From NCBI RefSeq assembly GCF_002836415.1, contig NZ_PJBP01000172.1:1-64000 (forward strand): a stretch of 64,000 bases of DNA, given 5' to 3'. Below the pieces are notes generated by a model. That model saw nothing but the letters and a program-made list of their open reading frames with translations. It made no database searches and had not been told where the DNA came from. The position numbers and the translations under genes are program-made. Numbering within the stretch: position 1 is the stretch's first letter; each line of letters begins with the position of its first letter. This DNA comes from Psychromonas sp. MB-3u-54 (GTDB taxonomy: Bacteria; Pseudomonadota; Gammaproteobacteria; Enterobacterales; Psychromonadaceae). Of this stretch, positions 44,388 through 55,905 are shown in pieces.

Positions 44388-45773
44388 TTATACAGCGGCA
44401 GGAACCAGTTCTTCAGCTTCCCTATCAAGTTTGCGCTGTGCGTGTACCTTATTTTCACCGAACATCGCCAGTGTAAAGAACACAATAGATAACCCGCAGG
44501 AGATAGTTAACATTAAGAAACCACCATCCCAGCCGAAATGATCAACGGTATAGCCTAAAAGAGCATTCGCTGCTACAGCGCCGCCAAGGTAACCGAACAG
44601 ACCGGTCAGACCCGCCGCTGTACCAGCCGCTTTTTTCGGTGCAAGCTCAAGTGCATACAAACCAATTAACATAACCGGACCATAGATTAAGAATCCGATA
44701 GCCACTAAAGCAAACATATCAACCATAGGGTTACCAGCAGGGTTAAACCAGTAAACGAAAACAGCAATAGTTACCAGTACCATAAATAAGATACCGGCAG
44801 GTGCCCGTCGTCCTTTGAATAATTTATCCGACATCCAGCCGCATAATAATGTGCCGGGAATGCCTGCCCACTCGTATAAGAAGTAAGCCCATGATGATTT
44901 ATCAACCGAGAACTCTTTTACTTCACTTAAATAAACCGGTGCCCAGTCGAGTACGCCGTAACGGATCATATAAACAAATGCATTAGCGATTGCGATATAC
45001 CATAAAAGTTTATTCTTCAAAATATACTTAAAGAAGATCTCTTTAGCACTTAATTCCGTCTCAAATGACTTAGTATAATTTTCAGGATAATCGTCTTTAT
45101 ATTCTTCAATGGCTGGTAAACCACAAGATTGCGGCGTATCGCGCATGGTCAGGAAGACAAAAACAGCGATAAATAAAGCAAACATTGCCGGCACATAAAA
45201 TGCGGCATGCCAGTCATCATTAAAGGCCCATAAACCTAATAAAAATAGCGGTCCAATCAAGCCTCCACCGACGTTATGCGCCACATTCCAAACCGAAACA
45301 AGACCGCCGCGCTCTTTATGAGACCACCAATGAACCATCGTTCGTCCGCAGGCAGGCCAGCCCATTCCCTGAAACCAACCGTTCAAAAATAAAAGGATAA
45401 ACATCGCTGTGATACTGCCCGTCGCCCAAGGCATAAACCCAAAACAAAGCATAACCAAAGCCGACATCACTAGACCGGCTGCCAAGAAATAACGCGGATT
45501 AGAACGGTCCGATACACTCCCCATTAAAAACTTCGATAAACCATAAGCAATGGAAACGGCTGCCAGCGCCACACCAAGATCACCACGGCTGTAGCCATAT
45601 TCTTCAATCAAAAACGGCATTGCTAAAGTGAAGTTTTTACGAACCAAATAATAACCCGCGTAACCGATAAAAATACTTAAAAATAGTTGCCAGCGCAGGC
45701 GTTTGTATATTGGATCAATCTGCCCTTCAGGCAGACGCTCAATATGTGCGACGGGTTTAAATAAACCGAACAT
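44388..45773 (-). CDS. glpT: Glycerol-3-phosphate:phosphate antiporter
   Basis: 461 residues, 12 membrane segments, OPA family of the major facilitator superfamily. [45 protein letters not shown] includes the arginine used for phosphate binding. [18 protein letters not shown] and [23 protein letters not shown] are typical, the latter being the OPA signature. It imports glycerol-3-phosphate in exchange for phosphate and forms an operon with glpQ (gap 187 bases). Confidence 0.95.
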   Translation of the reverse strand: MFGLFKPVAHIERLPEGQIDPIYKRLRWQLFLSIFIGYAGYYLVRKNFTLAMPFLIEEYGYSRGDLGVALAAVSIAYGLSKFLMGSVSDRSNPRYFLAAGLVMSALVMLCFGFMPWATGSITAMFILLFLNGWFQGMGWPACGRTMVHWWSHKERGGLVSVWNVAHNVGGGLIGPLFLLGLWAFNDDWHAAFYVPAMFALFIAVFVFLTMRDTPQSCGLPAIEEYKDDYPENYTKSFETELSAKEIFFKYILKNKLLWYIAIANAFVYMIRYGVLDWAPVYLSEVKEFSVDKSSWAYFLYEWAGIPGTLLCGWMSDKLFKGRRAPAGILFMVLVTIAVFVYWFNPAGNPMVDMFALVAIGFLIYGPVMLIGLYALELAPKKAAGTAAGLTGLFGYLGGAVAANALLGYTVDHFGWDGGFLMLTISCGLSIVFFTLAMFGENKVHAQRKLDREAEELVPAAV

Positions 45774-46225
45774 AAACGGTTCCTCAATGTAATTAGCGAG
45801 TGTATTTTGAGCAATCGAACCAAAAAAAAAACAATAAAAAAAGCGTTTCCGCTCACGATAGTTTCGTTATCACGAATTTATCACACTATCATCACAGATA
45901 TGAACAGATAAATCCATGAAGTCGATCACAAACGAACATCCAATGAAAAACAGGATCTTTTTAAACCTAGCCACTTAAAATAAACATTTAATTATTATTA
46001 ACAATAAGATACATGGAAAAATAAATTTTAATCTAGTCATTAAAAAATTCAGAAAGCCAAAAAACATCACTCAACACAGCTTAAATATAAAAATAAAATC
46101 TCGAAAGAACACCAAAGGTTCGTTCTCGAAAATAAAAAGGCTTTACACTATAAATGATCTAAACTTGCTTTATATTCCCGATAATGTTCGTTCGAGCCCC
46201 ATTAAATAAAGAAGAAGATCTTAAT
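45774..46225. other. Divergent region between glpT and the glpD remnant
   Basis: AT-rich. It contains a TTTCGTTATCACGAA dyad at 45868-45882, the region CTCGAAAGAAC...GTTCGTTCTCGA at 46108-46137, and a GlpR-like half-site at 46183. No gene is visible. Confidence 0.5.
46183..46192 (+). promoter_or_regulatory. Candidate GlpR half-site
   Basis: AATGTTCGTT fits the E. coli half-site WATKYTCGWW at all positions, 34 bases before the start codon of the glpD remnant. The adjacent TTCGAGC may be part of a second half-site. Confidence 0.45.
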
Positions 46226-47178
46226 ATGCATAACGACAAGCAAAAACAGGAAAACCCACAAATTTTAGATCTGCTTGTTGTTGGTGGCGGCATCAATGGC
46301 GCAAGTATTGCCACAGATGCTGCCGGCAGAGGGTTAACTGTCGGATTATATGACGGCGGCTGATTTTGCTTCAGCAACTTCATCTGCAAATTCCCAGCTG
46401 GTTCATGACCGTTTACGTTATTTAGAACATGATCAGTTTCGTTTGGTCTCTGAAGCACTGTCAGAACGGGAAGCCATACTAAAAAAACGCCCCATATTGT
46501 TAAAGCAATGCGCTTCAGTTTACCGCATTGCCCCTTTTTACGTCCGGCCTGGATGATTCGTATTGGCCTGTTTTTATATGATCACCTGGGTAAGCGGACA
46601 ATCTTAGACTCAAGCCGGCAGGTTAACCTGGCTGAATCAGGTCTGATGACAAAAGAGATCACTAAAGGTTTCGAATATTCAGACTGCTGGGTTGATGACG
46701 CGCGGATGGTTATTCTTAATGCAATGTCGGCCGAGTCAAACTGCGTCGGGCTGAAAAAGTGCAGCGGGTCGATGGTTTATGGCTGGTGACCATAATTAAT
46801 GAAAAGACCAACACCCGTTTTCAGCGTAAAGCATGTTCGATCATTAAGGCGGCCGATCCATGGGTTAAACAGTTTTTCGATGACGGCCTGAGAATTTAAT
46901 CGCGCAACACAATTGGCTCAGCAAATCGTTATCTCATTCAGTTTGGAACCTTAGCGTGGCAGTTATTCGATGGCTGTACATCAGAAGCTGATTTTGGCGT
47001 TTATTTCGGCAACGGCTTATACAGCTGGGAAGGCGATTATTTTATTGCCAAGGAATTTGCTAAAACTGCAGAAGATATTTTATGGTGCAGAACTAAACTG
47101 GACCTGTACTTAAGCACAGAACAACAAGTTAAAGTGACGGCTTATATTGACGAAAAGGTTCAAAAAAATACCGCTTAA
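46226..47178 (+). pseudogene. glpD: Aerobic glycerol-3-phosphate dehydrogenase pseudogene
   Basis: The start is preserved: ATG, then QILDLLVVGGGINGASIATDAAGRGLTVGLYD (FAD-binding), then a stop. Two frameshifts later come DFASATSSANSQLVHDRLRYLEHDQFRLVSEALSEREAIL and RPAWMIRIGLFLYDHLGKRT with FEYSDCWVDDARMVILNAMSAE. A further frame has ADPWVKQFFDDGL and a stop. The C-terminus resumes at about 46950 with LAWQLFDGC, EADFGVYFGNGLYSWEGDYFIAKEFAKTAEDILWCRTKL. About 950 bases remain of an expected 1.5 kb. Frameshifts, stops and a large central deletion make it inactive. Another G3P dehydrogenase must exist elsewhere if glycerol is used. Confidence 0.9.
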
Positions 47179-47294
47179 ATTTCCTGCGGCCAGTTAACAA
47201 AATACGGTAATAAAAATGCTGTAACAGCTTATTTAGAAAAGGATAAGCAGTTATCAGTCAGAGCGCTAACACATATAAAGCCTATCTAAAGGTT

Positions 47295-47440
47295 AATATT
47301 TTAGGACCCGGTAAATAATGCGGTGTACTGCGGTTTTTAAAGATTATCTTTAAGATGGTTTTCAAACGCAATCATAAGCGATTTGAAGCCGTTTACCAAT
47401 TGCTGGTCAGCGTTTCCATTTCTTTGACGCACCCACCCTA
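47295..47440. repeat. Dispersed repeat related to 28510-28620
   Basis: CCGGTAAATAAT, GGTTTTTAAA, TTCAAACGCAATCATAAGCGATTT and GTTTCCATTTCTTTG occur in the same order in both places. There is no coding content. It may be a small non-autonomous element. Confidence 0.5.
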
Positions 47441-47460
47441 TCTAACGCAATACCCCACAG

Positions 47461-48216
47461 TTAAATCTGAATACTTGATGATCCGGACATTCTTTCGGAC
47501 ATAGTAACTATTTTAATACAGCTCTCTGCAAACTCGCAGATCGTCAAACGAGGATCCTGCAGATCCTGACTGACTTGATGTCCGCACCCCGTATCAATAA
47601 ATAATTGTTGCCCCTTTAAAAAGGATTTATTGACGGGTGTGTGGCCGGAGACAATAAAATCAACGCCTGCAAAAAATCGCTGGTAATCATTTTTAACACA
47701 GTCTCTTCCCCACAGCAGTTCATTATAATCCTCACTGCTTATCTCTTTTTCATTAACAGGCCATTTATCAAAGGGATATTGAGCATGAATCACACCAATC
47801 TCTCCAGCACCAGTTGCTACAGTCAGCGTTAAGCTATAGTTTCTTTCCACAATGCGCTTTGCTCTTTTCCGTTGTTCCTCATTTAACGCCTCCCACCAAA
47901 CGCCGCCATTTAAATACCAGTTAATTTTGTTATCAGGATTATCGTCTCCCATTTCCAGTAAAAATTGCTCGTGGTTACCGATAACGGGAATAAACCATTC
48001 TTTTTCCGCCAGTTTCAGGCACTCAAAAGAAGCTTCTCCCCGGTCAATCAGATCGCCCACCGAGAATAATCGATCCACACTCGAATCAAAGTTAATCTTC
48101 TTAAGAGATTGCATCAAAAGTGAATATTTTCCATGACTATCTCCGACAAAAAAATCTCGTCCAGCACTATTGCAGGAATAATAACAATGAACGGCGAAAT
48201 TAACGTTATTCAACAT
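47461..48216 (-). CDS. Metallophosphatase of the PrpA/lambda phosphatase type
   Basis: 251 residues. The calcineurin-like motifs are in order: GDSHGKY (GDxHG), GDLIDRG, GNHEQF, IHAQYPF and SGHTPVN. The two-metal site is therefore complete. Bacterial relatives (PrpA, PrpB, lambda PPase) are protein serine/threonine or general phosphomonoesterases. It is a single gene; the N-terminus before GRDFFVGD (about 18 residues) is longer than usual and the true start may be a little downstream. The physiological target is unknown. Confidence 0.85.
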   Translation of the reverse strand: MLNNVNFAVHCYYSCNSAGRDFFVGDSHGKYSLLMQSLKKINFDSSVDRLFSVGDLIDRGEASFECLKLAEKEWFIPVIGNHEQFLLEMGDDNPDNKINWYLNGGVWWEALNEEQRKRAKRIVERNYSLTLTVATGAGEIGVIHAQYPFDKWPVNEKEISSEDYNELLWGRDCVKNDYQRFFAGVDFIVSGHTPVNKSFLKGQQLFIDTGCGHQVSQDLQDPRLTICEFAESCIKIVTMSERMSGSSSIQI

Positions 48217-48490
48217 TTGCTCTCTCCTTGCATTCTGCGCGCAATGACCTCTTTATTTTAGTGCAAACGGCAACAAATAAATCCAATCAGAAATACAGTG
48301 AGGTAAGAATAGTGAAAATTAAGGTGCTCAGTAAGGATAGGACGGGAGAAAATAAGTTGAATAAATGCATTCATATTAAATGAGCGCATCAACACAAAAA
48401 ACAATTTTATCTAATCAACACAGAAATATTACTGCTTATGTTAATATCAGTCATTATTCCAAATCAAATTTAATTATCGCGAGCATCTTT

Positions 48491-48940
48491 ATGCAAGAAT
48501 CTTTATTACGACGCGCTACCGATATCTGCAAACAAAAACGAATCAGATTCACGCCAATACGCCAACAGGTGTTTCTCCTGATGGCTGAACAAAAAGGAGC
48601 GGTAAGCGCCTATGATTTGCTGGAACGATTAAAACAGCATGAAGCAAATGCTAAACCGCCGACTATCTATCGCGCTTTAGAATTTCTGTTAGAGAACCAT
48701 TTTATTCATCGTATTGAATCTTTAAATGCTTATCTGATGTGTGCTCATTTTGGCTGTGAACACCCGATGCAGTTGTTGATTTGTGATAGTTGCAAAAAAG
48801 TAATTGAATTAAGTGATCCTGTTATTGATGATGCTTTTGCTCAGCAGGCTACACAATCTGGTTTTCAAATCACCAATAAGGTCTTAGAAGTTCACGGATT
48901 TTGTGCTCAATGCCAGCGCGCTTCAGCGATTGAAGTATAA
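48491..48940 (+). CDS. zur: Zinc uptake regulator of the Fur family
   Basis: 149 residues from ATG 48491 (MQESLLRRATDICKQKRIRFTPIRQQVFLLM). The frame is open for 37 more codons upstream but without family similarity. The winged helix is followed by the dimerisation domain with LMCAHFGCEHPMQLLICDSCKK and HGFCAQCQR, whose two CxxC pairs form the structural zinc site. YRALEFLLENHFIHRI is like Zur rather than Fur. It should repress zinc uptake genes when zinc is sufficient. No zinc transporter gene is in the window. Confidence 0.88.
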   Translation: MQESLLRRATDICKQKRIRFTPIRQQVFLLMAEQKGAVSAYDLLERLKQHEANAKPPTIYRALEFLLENHFIHRIESLNAYLMCAHFGCEHPMQLLICDSCKKVIELSDPVIDDAFAQQATQSGFQITNKVLEVHGFCAQCQRASAIEV

Positions 48941-48985
48941 TAATAACCGGGTTTAGCAGCACACTTTATTCAAAGCAAAAAAAAA

Positions 48986-49011
48986 CCCCGTTACAAAAAA
49001 TTGTAACGGGG
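48986..49011 (-). terminator. Terminator downstream of polA
   Basis: CCCCGTTACAA / TTGTAACGGGG stem with a 4-base loop and ten T residues on the minus strand. It lies 100 bases past the polA stop and also just after zur on the other strand. Confidence 0.88.
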
Positions 49012-49111
49012 AAAACTAAGGAAGTAACTATGAATTTAACTAATTCATAAGATTAGTCAACGGCACTTCGATTAAGTTCATAGGATTTCAAAAAAACTTC
49101 AAAAATATTAG

Positions 49112-51922
49112 TTAATGCGCCTCGTCCCAATTATCACCCACACCCGCATCGGCAATCAGTGGCACATCTAAATCAGCGGCTTTCGCCATAATGGCTTGAA
49201 TCTCTTTGGTGTAAGACTCAACTAACTCTTCTTTAATACTAAAAACCAATTCATCGTGTACCTGCATTAACATCTGTACGCTGCCTGGACTCTTTTGTGC
49301 AATCCAATCCGCCATGTCAATCATCGCTTTTTTAATGATATCGGCAGCAGTCCCCTGCATCGGCGCATTGATTGCAGCACGCTCGGCCGCTTTTTTAAGC
49401 ATGCCATTACGCGATTTAATATTAGGCAGTTGCAGGCGGCGGCCTAAAATCGTTTCAACATAAGATTTTTCATTAGCCAAGCTGCGCGTATCTTCCATAT
49501 AGGTAAGCACCCCAGGATAGCGATTGAAGTACTTATCCATGTATAACTGTGCTTCGTGACGACCAATATTAAGCTGTTTAGCCAAGCCAAATGCACTCAT
49601 GCCATAAATAAGACCAAAGTTAATCGCTTTAGCGCTGCGCCTTTGCTCCGTAGTAACCTCATCTAAGGGCACCGAAAACACTTCTGAAGCCGTTGCTTTA
49701 TGAATATCTTTGCCCGCTGAAAAGGCGTCTAGCAGCCCTTTGTCCTGTGAAAGGTGAGCCATAATGCGTAATTCAATTTGGCTGTAATCGGCGGCCACAA
49801 TTTTATAACCGGGTTGGGCAATAAAAGCCTGACGGATACGGCGTCCTTCGGCGCTGCGAATGGGGATATTTTGCAGGTTTGGATCGGTTGAGGATAAGCG
49901 CCCGGTGACAGTGACGGCTTGCTGATATGAGGTATGCAAACGTCCGGTTTTTTCATTAACCATTTTTGGCAGTTTATCGGTATAGGTCGATTTTAATTTA
50001 CTTAAACCACGATGCTCAATAATTAATTTGGGCAAAGGATAAGTTAAGGCCAATTCTTGTAAGACCTCTTCGGCTGTTGATGGCGCACCTTTGGGTGTTT
50101 TCTTTAAAACCGGTAACGCCAGCTCATCATAAAGAATGGTCTGCAGCTGTTTTGGTGAACTCAAATTAAAGGGTTTACCTGCCTCTTCATAGGCTAAGGC
50201 TTCAAGCTCCAATAAGCGTTTACCTATTTCAGCACTCTGCTTAGTCAATAAATCACTATCAATCTCAACACCACCACGTTCGACGTTGGAAAGAACGGTT
50301 AATAAAGGTAATTCAATATTATTAAAAACAGATAACAACTTAGACTCAGCTGACAATTGTTCAAATAACTGTAAATGTAAACGCAGGGTGAGATCTGCAT
50401 CTTCGGCTGCATAGGGCGCAGCTTCTATAATACTGATTTGATTAAAGGGAAGCTGCTTTTTACCTTTCCCTGCGATTTCTTCAAATGAAATACATTGATG
50501 ACCAAGATATTTCAGCGCCAGCGTATCCAGATCATGTCGCCCGGTGCTATCAAGGACATAGGATTCAAGCATAGTATCAAACTTGATACCTTTTAATTCA
50601 ATACCGTGATTGAGCAATACACTGCGATCATATTTTAAATTTTGGCCGACTTTTTTAAATTTGTCACTTTCTAATAAGGGTCTTAGTTTTTCTAAGGTAG
50701 TCGTTAAATCTAATTGCTTGGGCGCATCAATATAATCATGATCCAGCGGTAAATATGCCGCTTCGATAATAGGCTGATCGTCACTATCGGCATTGCTTTG
50801 AACAGCAAAAGAGAGACCTACTATTCTGGCCTGCATGTAATCAAGGCTGGTTGTTTCTGTATCAAAGGAAAATAACTCCGCAGCTTCCAATTTGGCAATC
50901 CACTGGGTTAATTGCCCCTGCGTATAAATCGTTTTGTAACCGCTGCGATCAATGCTGGAGGTTGCGGAGTTAGCAGCGGCAGTGCTAGTCGAACTAGTCG
51001 CAGGGCTGGAAACAGCACCTTGATGGTTAACCATACTGCCATTGTCTAACAGGGCAGATAACCAGCGCCTAAACTCCAATTGTCCGAAAAGTTTAATCAA
51101 TGCATCCGTATCTTGCGCTTTAGGCTTAAAGTCATCATAACTTTCGCATAATTCAACATCGGTTTTAATGGTGGCAAGTTGGTAGGAAAGCCGTGCCATC
51201 GCTTCATTGTCCTGCATCTTTTTAGCCATGGTTTTACTGCCACGGAAGCCGAGAGCTGCCAATTTTTCTAGATTTAGGTAAATATCATCCATCGAGCCCA
51301 GCCCCTGTAACATAGCCAGAGCCGTTTTTTCGCCGACACCCGGTACACCGGGAATATTATCGACCTTGTCTCCCATTAAGCCAAGGTAATCAATAATCAA
51401 TTCAGGCGGAATACCAAATTTTTCATTAACGCCTTGCACATCAAGCACGGTATTAGTCATGGTATTGATCAATAGCGTATTCGCATCAACCAGTTGTGCC
51501 ATATCTTTGTCACCGGTGCTGATTAAGGTGGTGATCCCCCGTGCACTTGCCTGGCGGGAGAGCGTACCAATAACATCATCGGCTTCAACACCCGGGATAG
51601 TTAAAATAGGCAGACCCATCGCCTTAATAACTTCATGTAAAGGCTCAATTTGAATGCGTAAATCATCGGGCATACTGGGACGGTTAGATTTGTACTCAGT
51701 GTACATATCATCTCGAAAGGTTTTTCCCTTCGCATCAAAAACCACCACAACATGGCTGGGATTAAATTGTTTTAATAAACTTTGCAGCATGTTAACCACG
51801 CCATAAACAGCCCCCGTAGCTTCTCCTGCAGAGTTGGTTAAATGTGGAGGTGAAAAAAAAGCGCGATAGAGATATGAAGAACCATCAACAAGGATAAAAG
51901 GATTTTCCGGAATAGTTGCCAT
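49112..51922 (-). CDS. polA: DNA polymerase I
   Basis: 936 residues, full length. The N-terminal 5'-3' exonuclease (residues 1-300) has [25 protein letters not shown] and [18 protein letters not shown]. The proofreading domain has [13 protein letters not shown] (DxE) and [12 protein letters not shown], so the exonuclease appears active. The polymerase motifs are [17 protein letters not shown] (A), [20 protein letters not shown] (B) and QVHDELVF (C). It carries a short Ser/Ala/Thr-rich linker near residue 310. It functions in repair and Okazaki fragment maturation. Confidence 0.97.
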   Translation of the reverse strand: MATIPENPFILVDGSSYLYRAFFSPPHLTNSAGEATGAVYGVVNMLQSLLKQFNPSHVVVVFDAKGKTFRDDMYTEYKSNRPSMPDDLRIQIEPLHEVIKAMGLPILTIPGVEADDVIGTLSRQASARGITTLISTGDKDMAQLVDANTLLINTMTNTVLDVQGVNEKFGIPPELIIDYLGLMGDKVDNIPGVPGVGEKTALAMLQGLGSMDDIYLNLEKLAALGFRGSKTMAKKMQDNEAMARLSYQLATIKTDVELCESYDDFKPKAQDTDALIKLFGQLEFRRWLSALLDNGSMVNHQGAVSSPATSSTSTAAANSATSSIDRSGYKTIYTQGQLTQWIAKLEAAELFSFDTETTSLDYMQARIVGLSFAVQSNADSDDQPIIEAAYLPLDHDYIDAPKQLDLTTTLEKLRPLLESDKFKKVGQNLKYDRSVLLNHGIELKGIKFDTMLESYVLDSTGRHDLDTLALKYLGHQCISFEEIAGKGKKQLPFNQISIIEAAPYAAEDADLTLRLHLQLFEQLSAESKLLSVFNNIELPLLTVLSNVERGGVEIDSDLLTKQSAEIGKRLLELEALAYEEAGKPFNLSSPKQLQTILYDELALPVLKKTPKGAPSTAEEVLQELALTYPLPKLIIEHRGLSKLKSTYTDKLPKMVNEKTGRLHTSYQQAVTVTGRLSSTDPNLQNIPIRSAEGRRIRQAFIAQPGYKIVAADYSQIELRIMAHLSQDKGLLDAFSAGKDIHKATASEVFSVPLDEVTTEQRRSAKAINFGLIYGMSAFGLAKQLNIGRHEAQLYMDKYFNRYPGVLTYMEDTRSLANEKSYVETILGRRLQLPNIKSRNGMLKKAAERAAINAPMQGTAADIIKKAMIDMADWIAQKSPGSVQMLMQVHDELVFSIKEELVESYTKEIQAIMAKAADLDVPLIADAGVGDNWDEAH

Positions 51923-52366
51923 CGGATTGTTACCAAAATAAAAGAGAAATTAGTTTTGATTATACCGATCCGCTGAAAACTTGGAAGTGCCGGTATCGGT
52001 TACGCGCTAAGTAATCGCAAATGCAGGTGAGAATGGTTCAATCGATGAGCCGTTAATTTATTGACAAATTCATCAATAAATTTTTATTGTTAATAAGTTT
52101 GCGCATAATTATTCTCCACTAAGCGTTTTTTGTTGAGCGAAGACTTAAATATCTACCGGTAAATGTAAGTGCTTGTTCACTTTTCCTGCAGAAATGTCTG
52201 TGGATAACTCTGTGAGTTGTTTTACACTAAATTTAAACTGTCACAACAGGGAAATTAAAAATATTTATTTTCAATATGTTACACATTGAGTATGACAAAA
52301 ATAGGCACATAAGGAATTTTTCGATATGTGCATAACAGAAATGTTTTTTAGTTGAGGAACGCTCGA
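51923..52366. other. Spacer upstream of polA
   Basis: AT-rich, with no gene or strong hairpin found. It must contain the polA promoter but I cannot define it. Confidence 0.4.
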
Positions 52367-53482
52367 TCACTTTATATGGTTACTGACCGGATTTGCGTAC
52401 ATTTTTAATACTATTTCTTGTAACTCCGGTTTAATACCCTGTAAGCGGGCATGAAAGAGCTCCTGAGCAGCACTATCAATAGAAGGTAAGTCTTGCTTGG
52501 CGGCAATAAAATTAGAGGAGTGTAAATGATAATTTTTATAAATCTGCCGATCGATTTCCTGTGCAACTGCCTCTGCATCGCTAAATTCTCCCTTTAGCGG
52601 CTCTCCGAAAGCCACATGAACTCGCCCTTTTTGCCCGGTAATGCCTCGGACAATACTTTCAATATCTTCATATTTTGATTTTTTATACTCGCCAAATTGC
52701 GCTTTGTCATATAGTTCCTGCGCCTTTTGCTGATCACAGGGGTCCAATTCATAGGAAATTGCAACGGGCACAATATTCAACTTATTGATATAATCTGAGA
52801 AATCTATTTTTTGTTTTTTACCGTTGACGTAAAACATTTTAATAATAGCAGGCTCAGTTTTATCAAAACCATCCTTTGCCCGCCCTTCTCTTTGCGCAAT
52901 CCAGATATTACTTTCACCCTGTAAAGAGCTAAAAATATAATCAGATAACTGCGCCAGTGATTTCATCATTTCACGTATACCCGAAACGGAACGCTGCACA
53001 ATAAAACTTTTGTTCATGCGCATCAAATCGGAAACATAAGGTTTGCTTAATAGATTATCTCCAATAGCAACACGCACGGTTTTAAAATCTTCTGAATATA
53101 AAGCCCAATTTACAAAGGCCGGATCCATTGCAATATCTCGATGATTTGAAACAAAAAGATAATTTTGGGCCGGGTCAATTTTATCAAGGCCAGAATAGGT
53201 AAAGCCAGTTGTCGTCGATGCGATCATGTGTTCCATATAACCGCCAACCACTTTTTGCATCTCATCAATGCTATTAATTCCGCCCCATTTATATAAAAAA
53301 TAACGGCGTAATAAAGGTTTTAATAAAAATCCCATAAATTTAGCAATTTTAGAAAAACGGAAGCTGATAATGGCATTAATAAATTCATCATTTTTAATAA
53401 CGCGTTGAATGGCAGGTTGAATTTCATCATCGTTATAAGGACGGATATCTCTAAATTTATCGACTTCGTTGGGCATTTTCAT
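52367..53482 (-). CDS. PlsC-like acyltransferase family protein
   Basis: 371 residues. The acyltransferase HX4D motif is in SNHRDIAMDP at about residue 118, and NIWIAQREGRAKDG corresponds to the second substrate motif (EGxR region). The protein is longer than ordinary 1-acylglycerol-3-phosphate acyltransferases because of a 100-residue N-terminal region with a hydrophobic patch (MGFLLKPLLRRYF) and a C-terminal helix. It likely acts in membrane lipid synthesis or modification. The donor and acceptor are unknown. It is not closely similar to YihG, the enterobacterial polA neighbour. Confidence 0.82.
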   Translation of the reverse strand: MKMPNEVDKFRDIRPYNDDEIQPAIQRVIKNDEFINAIISFRFSKIAKFMGFLLKPLLRRYFLYKWGGINSIDEMQKVVGGYMEHMIASTTTGFTYSGLDKIDPAQNYLFVSNHRDIAMDPAFVNWALYSEDFKTVRVAIGDNLLSKPYVSDLMRMNKSFIVQRSVSGIREMMKSLAQLSDYIFSSLQGESNIWIAQREGRAKDGFDKTEPAIIKMFYVNGKKQKIDFSDYINKLNIVPVAISYELDPCDQQKAQELYDKAQFGEYKKSKYEDIESIVRGITGQKGRVHVAFGEPLKGEFSDAEAVAQEIDRQIYKNYHLHSSNFIAAKQDLPSIDSAAQELFHARLQGIKPELQEIVLKMYANPVSNHIK

Positions 53483-53639
53483 ACTCTCTATAAAATATAT
53501 CGGCGCATTTTACCTTCTTTTAAAGGCTTCAGCGAATTTAATTAAATAAGAGAGGCAGTTAAGTCTGGCGGAGATGCGGTATCTCAAAAAAATGGAATAC
53601 CGCTAACACTAGAAGGCAACAATAAAGTGACTGGATAAA

Positions 53640-54335
53640 TCAAATGAAGGCAAACGCATCTCCATAGATATGCTCAATCAACGCACCTTGTTTGACAAAA
53701 TCTTCCCGAGCAATTTTTGCCATTTCAAATCGGCCAACGACATAGATATCAAAGGCACTTAAATCTTTAAATTCATTCAAAACAGCTTGATGAACATAAC
53801 CCTGATGACCTTGCCACTGCGCTTCAGGCAGCTCAATCACCGGATGAAAGTGGATGTTTTTATGATCGTTTGCCCAACCACAAGCCTCATCTGCAAAATA
53901 AAAATGCGAGTATTCTTTCACTCCCCAGTATAGATAAACCGGATTTTCTAATTGCAGATCAACAATTTGCTCTAACAGAGATTTTACATATGAGAAACCT
54001 GTTCCCCCTGCCACCAAAATAATCGGCCGCTTCGAGTTTTCACGTAAATAAGCAACACCATTGCCAATCTCAGCATCAACTACGCCTTCATTTTGCATTT
54101 TTTCAATAACCTGCATGGCATAGTTGTTGTCGGGTGTCGCCCCTATATGCAACTCAATTTGATTTCCTGTTGGTGCGTTCGCTATTGAAAAATGACGTTT
54201 ATCATTTTCCCCCATCACAATTGAAACGTATTGTCCGGCCTTAAAAGAAACGGGCTCAACGGGTTGTAAAAATACGCGGTATAAAAAAGTATTTAACTTT
54301 TCGATGGAAGTGATCTTACAAGTAACAGGTTGCAT
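53640..54335 (-). CDS. fre: NAD(P)H-flavin reductase
   Basis: 231 residues of the ferredoxin-NADP reductase fold. The flavin-binding RHFSIAN motif is at about residue 46, and IILVAGGTGFSYVKSLLEQ binds the nicotinamide nucleotide. YLYWGVKEYSHFYF and VVGRFEMAKIAREDF complete the Fre/LuxG pattern (usually V-G-x-x-x-M). It supplies reduced flavins. It lies 63 bases downstream of ubiD, the same order as in enterobacteria, where reduced FMN may serve the prenyl-FMN cofactor of UbiD. Confidence 0.92.
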   Translation of the reverse strand: MQPVTCKITSIEKLNTFLYRVFLQPVEPVSFKAGQYVSIVMGENDKRHFSIANAPTGNQIELHIGATPDNNYAMQVIEKMQNEGVVDAEIGNGVAYLRENSKRPIILVAGGTGFSYVKSLLEQIVDLQLENPVYLYWGVKEYSHFYFADEACGWANDHKNIHFHPVIELPEAQWQGHQGYVHQAVLNEFKDLSAFDIYVVGRFEMAKIAREDFVKQGALIEHIYGDAFAFI

Positions 54336-54398
54336 TAATCTCTCTTTTTATAATAGGTCCCAGAAAAACAGGAATGTAACAAAAAAATAACATCCAGA

Positions 54399-55868
54399 TT
54401 ATGACAGGATATCTAAGTCTTGCCAAAGATCATCTATTTTTTCTTTTACTTTTTTATCCATTAAAATAGGTGTTCCCCATTCCCGGTCCGACTCTCCAGC
54501 CCATTTATTGGTTGCATCCATGCCCATTTTTGAGCCTAATCCGGAAATGGGAGAAGCAAAGTCCAGGTAATCAATGGGTGTATTATCGACCAATGTGGTA
54601 TCTCGGGATGGATCCATACGTGTCGTAATCGCCCAAATCACATCATTCCAATCACGCACATTGACATCATCATCACAAACAATAATAAACTTGGTGTACA
54701 TAAACTGACGTAGGAAAGACCAAATGCCGAACATCACTCGCTTGGCATGACCCGGATAACTTTTTTTAATCGAAACAACCGCCATACGGTATGAACAACC
54801 TTCCGGTGGCAGATAAAAATCGACAATTTCGGGAAACTGCTTTTGTAAAATAGGGACAAATATTTCATTAAGCGCGACACCTAAAATTGAAGGTTCATCG
54901 GGCGGACGTCCCGTATAAGTGCTCAGGTAAATAGGATTTTCGCGATGCGTCACATGCGTCACTGTCATTACCTGGAAATCGTCAACTTCATTATAATAAC
55001 CCGTATGGTCACCGTAAGGGCCTTCTGGCGCTTCCTCTCCAGGCTGCAGATAACCTTCTAATATTATTTCAGCCGTTGCTGGAATATCAAGATCATTGCT
55101 TATGCTTTTTGCTACTTTAGTGCGCGAGCCGCGTAATAAACCCGCAAAGGCATATTCTGACAAAGTATCAGGGATAGGAGTTACCGCACCTAAAATGGTG
55201 GCCGGATCAGCACCTAAGGCAACCGAAACAGGAAAAGGTTTACCCGGATTAACTTCTTGCCACTCGCGAAAGTCAAGCGCCCCGCCGCGATGCGATAACC
55301 AGCGCATTATTATCTTATTTTTCCCTAACAACTGCTGGCGATAAATTCCTAAATTTTGACGCTTTTTATAGGGACCTTTAGTGATGGTTAAACCCCAGGT
55401 AATCAAAGGTGCAACATCACCCGGCCAACAGGTCATAATAGGCAGTTTAGTTAAATCAACCTGATCACCTTCCATAATCACCTGCTGGCAAGCCGGTGAG
55501 CGCACTTTTTTGGTCGGCATATTTAACACTTGCTTAAATATTGGCAGTTTTTCCCATAACGATTTAAACCCTTTGGGCGGCTCAGGCTCTTTTAAATAAG
55601 CCAACCATTTCCCAACTTCTTTTAAAGCTGCAACGTCATCCTGGCCCATCGCCAATGCCACTCGCTGGGTTGTACCAAATAAGTTAGTCAGAACAGGAGT
55701 ATCAAAACCTTTCGGATTCTCAAATAAAAGAGCGGGCCCACCTGCACGTAAAGTGCGATCTGAGATTTCCGTCATTTCTAAGTGAGGATCTATCTCTTGT
55801 TTAATACGTTTTAAAAGTCCCCGCTCCTCGAGTTGCTCGATAAAGTCACGTAAATCATCAAATTTCAT
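54399..55868 (-). CDS. ubiD: 4-hydroxy-3-polyprenylbenzoate decarboxylase
   Basis: 489 residues, normal length. It uses prenylated FMN made by UbiX to decarboxylate the ubiquinone precursor. The active-site stretch [15 protein letters not shown] includes the Glu and Asp used in catalysis and in metal/prFMN binding. [27 protein letters not shown] and [13 protein letters not shown] are also family hallmarks. It forms an operon with fre. Confidence 0.96.
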   Translation of the reverse strand: MKFDDLRDFIEQLEERGLLKRIKQEIDPHLEMTEISDRTLRAGGPALLFENPKGFDTPVLTNLFGTTQRVALAMGQDDVAALKEVGKWLAYLKEPEPPKGFKSLWEKLPIFKQVLNMPTKKVRSPACQQVIMEGDQVDLTKLPIMTCWPGDVAPLITWGLTITKGPYKKRQNLGIYRQQLLGKNKIIMRWLSHRGGALDFREWQEVNPGKPFPVSVALGADPATILGAVTPIPDTLSEYAFAGLLRGSRTKVAKSISNDLDIPATAEIILEGYLQPGEEAPEGPYGDHTGYYNEVDDFQVMTVTHVTHRENPIYLSTYTGRPPDEPSILGVALNEIFVPILQKQFPEIVDFYLPPEGCSYRMAVVSIKKSYPGHAKRVMFGIWSFLRQFMYTKFIIVCDDDVNVRDWNDVIWAITTRMDPSRDTTLVDNTPIDYLDFASPISGLGSKMGMDATNKWAGESDREWGTPILMDKKVKEKIDDLWQDLDILS

Positions 55869-55905
55869 AAGGGATCCAATTTATAATGGAAAAAAAACAA
55901 AAAAA

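Noticed and set aside
46159-46789. Several 70-100 codon frames on both strands
   Set aside because: The plus-strand ones are pieces of the frameshifted glpD; the minus-strand one is its shadow.
48977-49111. Possible Spot 42-like small RNA downstream of polA
   Set aside because: The position fits, but I cannot find the conserved Spot 42 sequence. Only a polA-type terminator and a weak promoter-like string are visible.
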